This document shows positions 43,921-51,570 of a stretch of 64,000 bases of DNA, piece after piece. A program made the position numbers and the translations under genes. The notes beneath the pieces were generated by a model that saw nothing but the letters and a program-made list of their open reading frames with translations, was not told where the DNA came from and did not search any database. Within the stretch, counting starts at the first letter, position 1. Every line of letters begins with the position of its first letter. This DNA comes from Eubacteriales bacterium SKADARSKE-1 (GTDB taxonomy: Bacteria; Bacillota; Clostridia; Oscillospirales; Acutalibacteraceae). The stretch spans positions 1 through 64,000 of the forward strand of contig JARLUB010000001.1 in assembly GCA_030920305.1 (NCBI GenBank), written 5' to 3'.

Positions 43921-46002
43921 TTGTTTTCAGGCAAATATAAACTCTCAAATATTGATTGCTCAAGTTGCGCTAAAGAAATAGAAAAGTCCATCTCTAAAAT
44001 TGATGGCATTGCTCATGTTAAAATCAATCTTTTTCGCAAAACGTTAACTATTGAATCAGAAGATCCTATAAACTCTCAAGTCATTTCTAATATTCAACAA
44101 GTAATTTCCTCTATAGAAAGTGATGGGAAAATTTCACCTTTCAATTTTATAAAAGAAAGGTCTTTTAAATCTAAGTTAAATTTACTTTTTTCAATAATAA
44201 ACAATAGTTTAATTGAAATTGTTATCTCATCTTTGCTGTTAATTGTTTGTATTTTCACAAAAGATTTTAACTTTATTTTAAGTGCTATTTTTGCAGTTTT
44301 ATCTATTATAATTTGCGGATATAAGATTTTTTTTGATGGAGTAAAATCAATATTAAAGTTAAAACTAGATGAAACCTCGTTAATGACAATTGCAATAATT
44401 GCAGCATTTTTCATTGGCGATACCGTAGATGCTGTAATTGTTATATTGCTTTTTAGAATTGGGTCGTTGTTAGAAAGCAAAGCCATCCATAATTCTCGAC
44501 ACAGCATAAAATCAATTGCAAAAATTATTCCCGACACCGCTTGGCTCGTTTTAGATAGTGAAGAAAAAAAGATCTCAATACAAGATCTTAATGTTGATGA
44601 TATTTTTTCTGTGCATCCGTTTGAAAGAGTTCCTTGCGATGGTGTTGTGGTTAGCGGCTCGTCATCATTAGACTTGTCTGCTTTAACTGGTGAAAGTCTG
44701 CCAGAGTTGGTGTTTACCGGCAAAAAAGTTTTGTCAGGCAGCGTAAATACTTCTGGGCTTCTTTTTATAAAAGCTACAAAAGCGCCAAAAGACTCTGCTG
44801 CCAGTAGAATTTTGCAATTACTTGAAAACGCCAATGAGACCAAGGCAGACACTGAAAATATAATCACTCGTTTTGCTAGAATATATACGCCTATTGTTAT
44901 TTTATTGGCATTAATTTTAATTCTGGTTTTCCCTCTTTTGGGACTGGGAGCGTTTACTCTTTGGCTAAAACAGGCTTTAGTTTTACTTGTAGCTTCATGT
45001 CCATGTGCTATTGTGATTTCCGTTCCGTTAGCATTTTACTCTGGAGTAGGTGCAGCTTCTAAATTTGGTGTTTTATTTAAAGGCAGTAAGCATATTGAAA
45101 CATTAGCAATTGCAGATTCATTTGTTTTTGATAAAACTGCAACTCTTACAAATGGTAAATTAGCTGTTACGAAGGTACATTGCTTTGATAAAATATCTGA
45201 AGATGAAATACTAAAAATCAGCGCATCAGTTGAAATGTATTCGGATCACCCGATAGCTAGAGCTATTAAAGAAAAAGTTAAATTTGATATGTTAAAATCT
45301 TTTAATATTCAAGAAGTTCCGGGTTTTGGCATAAAAGCAAAAGATGAGCAAGATGAAATCATGTGTGGCCGACGAGAATTATTTGAGAATAATGGATTTA
45401 ATATGGAAAGTTTTCCAAACTTGCCTTTTTATGTAGCTATAAATGAAAAAATTGTAGGTGGAATTGACTTTGCCGATTCTTTGAGAGAAGATACACCGGA
45501 AACCATTGACTCTTTGAAAAAACTAGGAATAAAAAACATTACTATTTTAAGCGGAGATTCAAAAGAAACCACTTCAAAAATTGCTAAAGAATGTGGTATT
45601 AGCAAATACTATTATAAATTAATGCCCGAAGATAAAGTTGAAATTTTAAAAAAGATAAAATCAAAAAGCAAAAAAACTATATTTGTTGGTGACGGAATAA
45701 ACGATACTCCAACTTTAGCTTGCGCAGATTGTGGTATTGCTATGGGTTTTGGTAGCCAAGCTGCAATAGAAACAGGCGATATAGTATTAACAAATGATAG
45801 CATTAAAAATATTCCAAAGGCTGTTTTACTTGCTCGAAAAACAATTTCAATAATTAAATTCAATATAACTTTCTCTTTATTAATTAAACTTATTGTTCTT
45901 GTGTTAGCAATTTTAGGGTTTTCTCCTATGTGGCTTGCGGTTTTAGCTGATACTGGGCTAACTGTTATAGCTGTAATATTGTCTTCATTACCTAAGAGAT
46001 AA
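43921..46002 (+). CDS. Heavy-metal translocating P1B-type ATPase
   Basis: A 693-residue metal-transporting ATPase. TTG at 43921 is selected because AAAGGAG stands 8 bases upstream; an ATG at 43882 has none. Order: HMA metal-binding domain with DCSSCAK (CxxC, residues 13-16), membrane helices, actuator LTGES, the transmembrane CPC motif (ASCPCAIVIS), phosphorylation site, SDHPIARAI, and VGDGINDTPTLACADCGIAM. The CPC type and general look fit Zn/Cd/Pb export, but the ion is inferred. The phosphorylation motif reads DKTATLT instead of DKTGTLT. Confidence 0.92.
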   Translation: MFSGKYKLSNIDCSSCAKEIEKSISKIDGIAHVKINLFRKTLTIESEDPINSQVISNIQQVISSIESDGKISPFNFIKERSFKSKLNLLFSIINNSLIEIVISSLLLIVCIFTKDFNFILSAIFAVLSIIICGYKIFFDGVKSILKLKLDETSLMTIAIIAAFFIGDTVDAVIVILLFRIGSLLESKAIHNSRHSIKSIAKIIPDTAWLVLDSEEKKISIQDLNVDDIFSVHPFERVPCDGVVVSGSSSLDLSALTGESLPELVFTGKKVLSGSVNTSGLLFIKATKAPKDSAASRILQLLENANETKADTENIITRFARIYTPIVILLALILILVFPLLGLGAFTLWLKQALVLLVASCPCAIVISVPLAFYSGVGAASKFGVLFKGSKHIETLAIADSFVFDKTATLTNGKLAVTKVHCFDKISEDEILKISASVEMYSDHPIARAIKEKVKFDMLKSFNIQEVPGFGIKAKDEQDEIMCGRRELFENNGFNMESFPNLPFYVAINEKIVGGIDFADSLREDTPETIDSLKKLGIKNITILSGDSKETTSKIAKECGISKYYYKLMPEDKVEILKKIKSKSKKTIFVGDGINDTPTLACADCGIAMGFGSQAAIETGDIVLTNDSIKNIPKAVLLARKTISIIKFNITFSLLIKLIVLVLAILGFSPMWLAVLADTGLTVIAVILSSLPKR

Positions 46003-46107
46003 TATTTACAACACGTTTTGACTATCATTCATTTTCATTGTATACTTTTATTATTCTGTTTTATATTGTTCTCGTTGGATTTATTAAGTCACAAAAGGAG
46101 AATTACA

Positions 46108-46404
46108 ATGTGGTTTTCAATAATTTCTTCATTAGTTTGTTTTGCTATTGCTACGGCATTATTTACCCCTGAATTGAGAGACTTTAAAGCCTATCGAGAA
46201 TTTTCTTTTTATTTTTTATTTGAAGGTTTTTGGTCTTTAATTAGCTTTGTAGTAAATGAAGTTTGGCCTGGTAGTACTGTTATGTTATGGGTCCAATTTA
46301 TTGGAAGCTTAATTTTTGGCCTATATATTTTAGTTCGGCTATATACATGTTTTTTCAAAAAACATTTTGAAAACAACAGTTCCAATATTGACAAGAAAAG
46401 TTAA
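46108..46404 (+). CDS. Small membrane protein, function unknown
   Basis: A 98-residue protein with about three hydrophobic segments (MWFSIISSLVCFAIATALF, FYFLFEGFWSLISFVVN, VMLWVQFIGSLIFGLYILV) and a polar C-terminus. AAAGGAG at the correct distance picks ATG 46108 over an ATG at 46018. It is 105 bases downstream of the metal ATPase and is followed by a terminator, so it may be the last gene of that operon; any link to metal transport is unproven. Confidence 0.65.
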   Translation: MWFSIISSLVCFAIATALFTPELRDFKAYREFSFYFLFEGFWSLISFVVNEVWPGSTVMLWVQFIGSLIFGLYILVRLYTCFFKKHFENNSSNIDKKS

Positions 46405-46445
46405 AATACAAATAGATTAAGGTGCAATTCATTTTAGGTACCTAA

Positions 46446-46484
46446 GGTGCCGCACTATACCGCGCGGCGCCTGTTGCTTTTTTA
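46446..46484 (+). terminator. Terminator before recD2
   Basis: GGTGCCGC (46446-46453) pairs with GCGGCGCC (46464-46471), followed by TGTTGCTTTTTT. Confidence 0.7.
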
Positions 46485-46536
46485 GCAAAATAATAAATCT
46501 TCAAAAATATTTAGAGAGGTTGCTATAAAACTCACT

Positions 46537-48735
46537 ATGCAAAAAAGGACGATGCTTGAACTTATTGGTTCTGTTGAAAGAATTATTTTTAAAAATGAAC
46601 AAAATGGATACAGTGTTATAGAACTTATGGCAGAAACTGAAACCGTAACTGTTGTTGGAACTATGCCAAACATTAGTGTTGGAGAAAACTTAAAATTGAT
46701 TGGCAACTGGAAAAACCACCCTACTTTTGGTGAACAATTTAGCGCTGAAATATGTGAAGTATCTATGCCAACTTCAACTGTATCAATTTTAAAATATCTT
46801 TCATCTGGTGCAATAAAAGGCATTGGTCCATCTACTGCTACAAAGCTTGTAGAAACCTTTGCGGAAAACACTCTCGAAGTAATGGAAAAATCACCCGAAA
46901 GGCTTGCTCAAATTCCTGGAATAAGCAAATCTAAAGCTTTAAAAATAGCTGAAGAATTCACTAAATTATTTGGTATTAAAGATTTAATGGCTTATCTTGG
47001 CAAATACGGCATAACACCTGAAGAAACTGTTAAAATATTTAAAGTATATGGGATAAATTCAAAAGATCTTATAAGTTCTAATCCATACATACTTTGTGAC
47101 GAACCAATTAACATAGATTTTGATAAAGCTGACAAAATAGCTATTGAATCAAACACTGAAAACGATAATATTTGTAGGATTAGAGCGGGAATTATTTTCG
47201 TTTTGACCCACAATATGAATAATGGACACACTTGTCTTCCAAAAGATAGGTTAAACGAAGCTTGTACCAAATTTTTAGAAATAGATATAGAAAAGGTAAA
47301 CTCAGCGTTAACCCAGCTTTTAAACGAAGGAAATTTGCAATCCGATATTATTTCTGAGCGTGAATTTATTTTTTTAAACAAGATGTATATGAGTGAAACT
47401 TATATAGCAAGCAGATTAAATATGATAATAAAATTTACTGCTCAAAGAATAGACTCAATTGAAGATAAAATAATATCCATAGAAAAAGAACAAAACCTTT
47501 TATATGCTGATTTGCAAAAAGAAGCTATTAGAAAAGCTCTTCAAGAGGGCATATTGATATTAACCGGGGGGCCGGGCACTGGAAAAACTACTACGCTCAA
47601 TGCAATAATCAAAATTTTAGAAGCTAAGGGCGAAAAGGTATTTTTAGCAGCACCTACAGGCAGGGCTGCTAAGCGAATGTCTGAACTTACAAAAAAAGAA
47701 TCTAAAACCATCCACCGAATGCTAGAAGTTGCTTGGGACAATGAAGACAAACCTATATTCAAACGCAATGAAAAAAATCTATTAAAGTGCGATACCTTGA
47801 TTTTAGATGAGCTTTCAATGATTGATGTTACTTTATTTGAGGGCGTTTTAAAGGCTTTGCCACTTGGGTGCCGTCTTATAATGGTAGGCGACAGCAACCA
47901 ATTGCCATCAGTGGGTGCTGGAAATGTTTTAGATGATTTAATAAAATCTGAAATTTTACCCGTAGTTGAATTAAAAGAGATATTCCGGCAAGCTTCTACC
48001 AGCTTAATCGTTACTAACGCTCATAAAATAGTAAATGGAGAACTTCCTGACTTATCTATTAAGGACAATGATTTTTTCTTCCTGCAAACATCTCAGCCCG
48101 AAAATATAAGTGAAACAATAAAAGATTTGTGTAAAAACAGGTTACCTAACGCTTATGGCTATTCTCCTCTTTTTGACATACAAGTTATAGCTCCCGGTAG
48201 AAAAGGTCCTCTTGGCACTTTTAATTTAAATAAAATATTGCAAGACACTTTGAATCCTAAATCGTCTCAAAAGACTGAAATTATTGTAAATGGCAATGTC
48301 TTTCGTGTGGGTGACAAAGTTATGCAAATAAAAAATAATTACGATATACCATTTATAAAAGACGATACTAGTATGGGTGAAGGCATTTTTAACGGTGATA
48401 TTGGAATACTCACAGGAATAGATAATTCAAACTCTACTGTGAGTGTAAAGTTTGACGACAAGCTAGCCCATTATGATATGGAAACCATAACTGATTTGGA
48501 GCTAGCTTATGCAGTAACAGTACATAAAAGCCAAGGCAGTGAATTTTGCGCTGTAGTTATGCCCATGTATTATGGCGCACCACAACTTTATTATAGAAAT
48601 TTACTTTACACGGGAGTCACCCGCGCTAAAAACCTTCTAATAATGGTTGGTACTCCCTGGACAATTGCAAAAATGGTAGAAAACAATAAAAAGACCAGGC
48701 GTTACTCTGGACTTTGTGAATTCTTAAGAAAATAA
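46537..48735 (+). CDS. recD2: ATP-dependent RecD2-type DNA helicase
   Basis: SF1B 5'-to-3' helicase found in bacteria lacking RecBC partners and involved in repair. The 732-residue protein has an N-terminal OB-like part (GSVERIIFKNEQNGYSVIEL), HhH segments (GIGPSTATKLVETF, IPGISKSKALKIAEEF), Walker A ILTGGPGTGKTTTLNAI, motif II LDELSMIDV, and C-terminal AYAVTVHKSQGSEFCAV. ATG 46537 has no close binding site; AAAGGA before ATG 46552 is an alternative giving 5 fewer residues. Confidence 0.93.
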   Translation: MQKRTMLELIGSVERIIFKNEQNGYSVIELMAETETVTVVGTMPNISVGENLKLIGNWKNHPTFGEQFSAEICEVSMPTSTVSILKYLSSGAIKGIGPSTATKLVETFAENTLEVMEKSPERLAQIPGISKSKALKIAEEFTKLFGIKDLMAYLGKYGITPEETVKIFKVYGINSKDLISSNPYILCDEPINIDFDKADKIAIESNTENDNICRIRAGIIFVLTHNMNNGHTCLPKDRLNEACTKFLEIDIEKVNSALTQLLNEGNLQSDIISEREFIFLNKMYMSETYIASRLNMIIKFTAQRIDSIEDKIISIEKEQNLLYADLQKEAIRKALQEGILILTGGPGTGKTTTLNAIIKILEAKGEKVFLAAPTGRAAKRMSELTKKESKTIHRMLEVAWDNEDKPIFKRNEKNLLKCDTLILDELSMIDVTLFEGVLKALPLGCRLIMVGDSNQLPSVGAGNVLDDLIKSEILPVVELKEIFRQASTSLIVTNAHKIVNGELPDLSIKDNDFFFLQTSQPENISETIKDLCKNRLPNAYGYSPLFDIQVIAPGRKGPLGTFNLNKILQDTLNPKSSQKTEIIVNGNVFRVGDKVMQIKNNYDIPFIKDDTSMGEGIFNGDIGILTGIDNSNSTVSVKFDDKLAHYDMETITDLELAYAVTVHKSQGSEFCAVVMPMYYGAPQLYYRNLLYTGVTRAKNLLIMVGTPWTIAKMVENNKKTRRYSGLCEFLRK

Positions 48736-48761
48736 AACTTACTTTAGTTAACGTTCCAAGC

Positions 48762-48807
48762 AAACAATGCTCATGCGATTTATAAATCACGTGAGCATTG
48801 TTTTTTT
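48762..48807. terminator. Terminator between recD2 and the peptide array
   Basis: AAACAATGCTCA (48762-48773) pairs with TGAGCATTGTTT (48792-48803), with a further inner GATTTATAAATC palindrome, then T-run. It lies between convergent units and ends the peptide array transcript on the minus strand too. Confidence 0.85.
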
Positions 48808-48812
48808 AACCT

Positions 48813-49055
48813 TTAAAAATTACCATAGTTATAATATTTTTCTAAGTCTTGTAAACTATTAATTTTTTTTTCTATGTACTGCCTTTTAAACCATTTCCAA
48901 TCATATTCAACTGCGCCATAAAAATCATGGCCAAATTCTAGCCATCTTTTACGGTTTTTATCATCTCTCCCGCATAAAATATACGAACCATCACCCCCAC
49001 GCGATAAATCTCCACCTGAAACCATCTCAAGATCTTTGTCACTTAACTTTCTCAC
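48813..49055 (-). CDS. Double-glycine-leader peptide, array copy 1 (YNYGNF family)
   Basis: An 80-residue peptide with leader MRKLSDKDLEMVSGG and a 65-residue core of pattern R-G-DGSY...G.DD....F...F..A...DWKWFK.QY......SLQ.LEKYYNYGNF. GTG at 49055 is chosen, matching the starts of its relatives and preceded by AAAGGAGG; a longer reading from 49100 is artefactual. The core has one Cys (YILCGRDD), is rich in Asp, Lys and aromatics, and does not look like a typical lantibiotic. It is 31 bases downstream of copy 2 and probably cotranscribed. Function unknown. Confidence 0.8.
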   Translation of the reverse strand: MRKLSDKDLEMVSGGDLSRGGDGSYILCGRDDKNRKRWLEFGHDFYGAVEYDWKWFKRQYIEKKINSLQDLEKYYNYGNF

Positions 49056-49086
49056 TATTTGAGTATCCTCCTTTAAAATAGGTAAT

Positions 49087-49329
49087 TTAAAAATTTCCAT
49101 AATTATAGTACTTTTCTAGCTCTTGTAAGCTAAAGATTCCTCTTTCTTGGTATTGTTTTTCAAACCATTTCCAATCATACCCAATTGCCTCGTAAAAATC
49201 ATTACCAAATTCTATTCCCCGGTTACGATTTTTATCATCTCTCCCACATATAACATACGAACCATCACCTCTGCGAAACAAATCTCCTCCCAAAACCATC
49301 TCCAACTCTTTGTCATTTAACTTATTCAC
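49087..49329 (-). CDS. Double-glycine-leader peptide, array copy 2
   Basis: An 80-residue peptide, leader MNKLNDKELEMVLGG, core starting DLFRRGDGSYVICGRDD and ending LQELEKYYNYGNF. It is the closest relative of copy 1 (same CGRDDKNR, YDWKWF). GTG start preceded by GGGAGGATTCTCAAATA, nearly identical to the copy 1 leader, so the duplication included the ribosome binding site. The upstream sequence also resembles that of copy 3. Confidence 0.82.
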   Translation of the reverse strand: MNKLNDKELEMVLGGDLFRRGDGSYVICGRDDKNRNRGIEFGNDFYEAIGYDWKWFEKQYQERGIFSLQELEKYYNYGNF

Positions 49330-49447
49330 TATTTGAGAATCCTCCCTTAAGTAATAATGAGCAATTTATAAACCCACAATATAAAGATACTTGTACAATC
49401 GTTTTTTGTCTCGCGTTTTTTGTAGATAAACATTTATCTTGAAAAAA

Positions 49448-49476
49448 GCTGACCTCAAATAAATTATGAGATCAGC
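49448..49476 (-). terminator. Terminator after array copy 3
   Basis: GCTGACCTCA pairs with TGAGATCAGC around a 9-base loop; on the minus strand it is followed by TTTTTTC. It separates copy 3 from copies 2-1. Confidence 0.75.
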
Positions 49477-49533
49477 CTTTAAAATATTAATATTTTTTAA
49501 ACTAGGATAAAACCACTAAGTTTTTATTTATTG

Positions 49534-49776
49534 CTAAAAACATCCGTAATTGTAATACTCTTCAAGTTCCTGTAGACTAAAGATTCCCTTTTCGTTGTAC
49601 TGTTTTTTAAACCACTCCCAATCACACTCTAGTGCCAAATGAAACTTGTCACCAAAAATAAATGTTACATTATTCCCGTTATCATCTTTTCCTACTACAT
49701 TATATGAACCGTTCTTTCCTCGGCATATATATCCGCCTAAAATCTTTTCTAGTCCCTTATCATCTAACTTTTTCAC
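49534..49776 (-). CDS. Double-glycine-leader peptide, array copy 3
   Basis: An 80-residue peptide, leader MKKLDDKGLEKILGG, core YICRGKNGSYNVVGKDD... ending LQELEEYYNYGCF, with Cys in place of Asn in the terminal motif and another Cys in ECDWEWF. GTG start after GGAGG. It is the most divergent in the middle (NNVTFIFGDKFHLALE). It has its own terminator, so it is probably an independent unit. Confidence 0.8.
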   Translation of the reverse strand: MKKLDDKGLEKILGGYICRGKNGSYNVVGKDDNGNNVTFIFGDKFHLALECDWEWFKKQYNEKGIFSLQELEEYYNYGCF

Positions 49777-49889
49777 TATAAAAATCCTCCATTTTTCAAA
49801 TACTGATTAATTTGTAAACCCGTACTAAAAACATTTTATTGTTCAGATTCCTTTGACTTTCACTAGATTTATATTTTTCAAAAAATAAA

Positions 49890-49914
49890 CTGACACCTTT
49901 TTGTTTGATGCCAG
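49890..49914 (-). terminator. Terminator-like hairpin after array copy 4
   Basis: CTGACACC pairs with GATGCCAG (two wobbles); the minus strand continues TTTATTTTTTG. Confidence 0.5.
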
Positions 49915-49969
49915 CCCTCAAATATACCCACCTGTTTTATATAAAAACTATCTATTAATTATTTATTTG

Positions 49970-50218
49970 TTATTTAAAATTCCCATAATTGTAGTGCTTT
50001 TCAAGTTCTTGTACGCTAAAAATCCCACTTTTTTGATACTGTTTTTTAAACAGCATCCAGTCCCATTTAACTGCCCTAAAAAAATTATGCCCCATATCCA
50101 TGAACCTATCACACCCACCATCATCCACTCCAAATAATACATATGCACCATTTTCCCCGCGAAACAAATCTCCTCCTGCAACTAATTTTAATTCTTTATC
50201 ATTTAATATCTTTTTCAA
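49970..50218 (-). CDS. Double-glycine-leader peptide, array copy 4
   Basis: An 82-residue peptide, leader MKKILNDKELKLVAGG, core DLFRGENGAYVLFGVDDGG, KWDWMLFKKQY and VQELEKHYNYGNFK. TTG start after AAGGAG. The core resembles copy 6 (FFRAVKWDW vs FFKAAKWDW). Its upstream region is similar to that of copy 5 (ATATGATAAAAAT followed by TTCTTATTTAAGGAG), showing that the promoter was copied with the gene. Confidence 0.8.
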   Translation of the reverse strand: MKKILNDKELKLVAGGDLFRGENGAYVLFGVDDGGCDRFMDMGHNFFRAVKWDWMLFKKQYQKSGIFSVQELEKHYNYGNFK

Positions 50219-50305
50219 AGTAAAGTTCTCCTTAAATAAGAATTTCTTAAAGTATTATTTTTATCATATAAAAACAATCTATTGTTTGACTTTTATCTTT
50301 AGATT

Positions 50306-50551
50306 TTAAAAATTTCCATAATTATAATATTTACGAAGTTCCTCTAAAGTTTTAATATTTCTTTCTTTATACTGCTTTTTAAACCAACTCCAATCTTCAG
50401 CAACAGCTGAATCAAAATCTTTTTTTAAGTTCATTTGCATTTCAAAACCAACATCAGATTCTCCCACCACTATATATGATCCATCCTTGTCTCGTAATAA
50501 AAATCCACCTGTAACTAATTCTAACTCCTCGTCACTTAACATCCTTTTCAT
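50306..50551 (-). CDS. Double-glycine-leader peptide, array copy 5
   Basis: An 81-residue peptide, leader MKRMLSDEELELVTGG, core FLLRDKDGSYIVVGESD, EDWSWFKKQYKERNIK and LRKYYNYGNF. ATG start after AAGGAGG. A promoter-like TAGACA/TATGAT pair (spacer 17) lies upstream. It lacks the DD and the GNxF-type middle of the other copies (VGFEMQMNLKKDFD), while the DW.WFKKQY and YNYGNF parts are kept. Confidence 0.8.
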   Translation of the reverse strand: MKRMLSDEELELVTGGFLLRDKDGSYIVVGESDVGFEMQMNLKKDFDSAVAEDWSWFKKQYKERNIKTLEELRKYYNYGNF

Positions 50552-50678
50552 AACAAAATCCTCCTTAAATAAGAAAGTCTTAAAATATAATTTTTATCAT
50601 ATTAAAAAAATTTTTTATTGTCTAGTACCTTTTATTGGAAAAACTTATAATTATTACTGTATTCCATTAAAAAATCTA

Positions 50679-50942
50679 CTAGCTACTTTTTATTCGTAAA
50701 GTAAAATTTCCATAATTGTAGTATTGCTCAAGCTCTTGTAAAGTAGCAATCCCCATTGCTTGATATTGTTTTTTAAATAACTTCCAGTCCCATTTAGCCG
50801 CCTTAAAAAAATTATTTCCCATCTCCAGCAACCTATCACCTCCATTATCATCCATCCCGAATAATACATATTCACCATCTTGATCACGACATATGTATCC
50901 ACCTAAAACCAATTCCATATCCTCGCTACATAATTTTCTCAT
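50679..50942 (-). CDS. Double-glycine-leader peptide, array copy 6
   Basis: An 87-residue peptide, leader MRKLCSEDMELVLGG, core YICRDQDGEYVLFGMDDNGG, KWDWKLFKKQY, LQELEQYYNYGNF and a 7-residue tail TLRIKSS not found in the others. ATG start after AAGGGGG. First intact gene of the array, downstream of a consensus promoter at 51197-51225 and a decayed copy. Confidence 0.82.
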   Translation of the reverse strand: MRKLCSEDMELVLGGYICRDQDGEYVLFGMDDNGGDRLLEMGNNFFKAAKWDWKLFKKQYQAMGIATLQELEQYYNYGNFTLRIKSS

Positions 50943-51057
50943 TATAAATACCCCCTTTTTAAGTATGCATCGGCCCCTAACATTTAAATTAAAAGAAATA
51001 ATTTATTAAAATCATGATCCTTCATTTTATTAGAACCAGTAAATTAGGCTAAATAGT

Positions 51058-51110
51058 TAAAATTCCCATTGCTATATTTTCTAGCATAAACCTGCCAACC
51101 CAAAAGTACC
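51058..51110 (-). pseudogene. Decayed seventh copy of the YNYGNF peptide gene
   Basis: On the minus strand CTAGAAAATATAGCAATGGG with ATTTTAA aligns by eye to the 3' end of functional copies (codons for LEKYYNYGNF and stop) with small gaps. Just upstream GTACTTTTGGGTTGGCAGG resembles the VLFGMDDNGG region. The reading frame is broken and the middle is missing. Confidence 0.45.
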
Positions 51111-51196
51111 TATAAATACCAAAACAAACAAAAATATGAGTGGGTCTCTAAAACCAATGATGTAAAGAATTAAAAATTCATCTAATTCTATTGTAA

Positions 51197-51225
51197 ATTT
51201 TAACATAAATAAATTGTTTTGTCAA
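51197..51225 (-). promoter_or_regulatory. Consensus promoter at the head of the peptide array
   Basis: On the minus strand TTGACA (51220-51225) and TAAAAT (51197-51202) with a 17-base spacer, reading toward the decayed copy and copy 6. Confidence 0.75.
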
Positions 51226-51506
51226 GTATTTATAGTAATTTTGCAATACATTTGATGGTTATCAAATTACAATTTAGAAAAGATAGTAACCTACCAATGT
51301 AATAATAGCTATAAATAATAAATCAATTTTTATCTATAAAATAGTTTTTGTGAAATGCTAAAAAACACTACATATGGTAACTAAAACTTTCATAGGTTAC
51401 CTCATAATAAAAATTATTAATACTATAGCTTATATACTTTAATAATTTATTTTATTGTAATTTATATTTCCAAAAATGGGTACAGCTTTATTTTTTGTAT
51501 TCACAA

Positions 51507-51515
51507 TGCTATAAT
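51507..51515 (+). promoter_or_regulatory. Extended -10 promoter of dnaE
   Basis: TGCTATAAT (about 51507-51515); no strong -35 box. Transcription would start near 51522, 49 bases before the start codon. Confidence 0.5.
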
Positions 51516-51570
51516 AACTTATTCATACTATATTTTTTAAAATATTGATATAAAGCTTTGGAGGCACATT

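Larger units (their letters stand above)
50943..51570. other. Gap between the peptide array and dnaE
   Basis: Contains a consensus leftward promoter (51197-51225), a decayed peptide copy (about 51058-51110) and, at the right edge, the dnaE promoter and AGGAGG-like site. The remaining sequence is very AT-rich, with no supported gene. Confidence 0.6.

Noticed and set aside
46018-46107. Longer start for the small membrane protein after the metal ATPase
   Set aside because: No ribosome binding site at 46018, whereas AAAGGAG directly precedes ATG 46108.
49055-49100. Longer N-terminus for array copy 1 (start at 49100)
   Set aside because: It would overlap copy 2, and the AAAGGAGG site plus the family pattern place the start at the GTG at 49055.
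49963-50181. Alternative frame across array copy 4 (and a similar one at 50690-50902)
   Set aside because: These are out-of-frame shadows; the repeated pattern arises because the genes themselves are duplicated.
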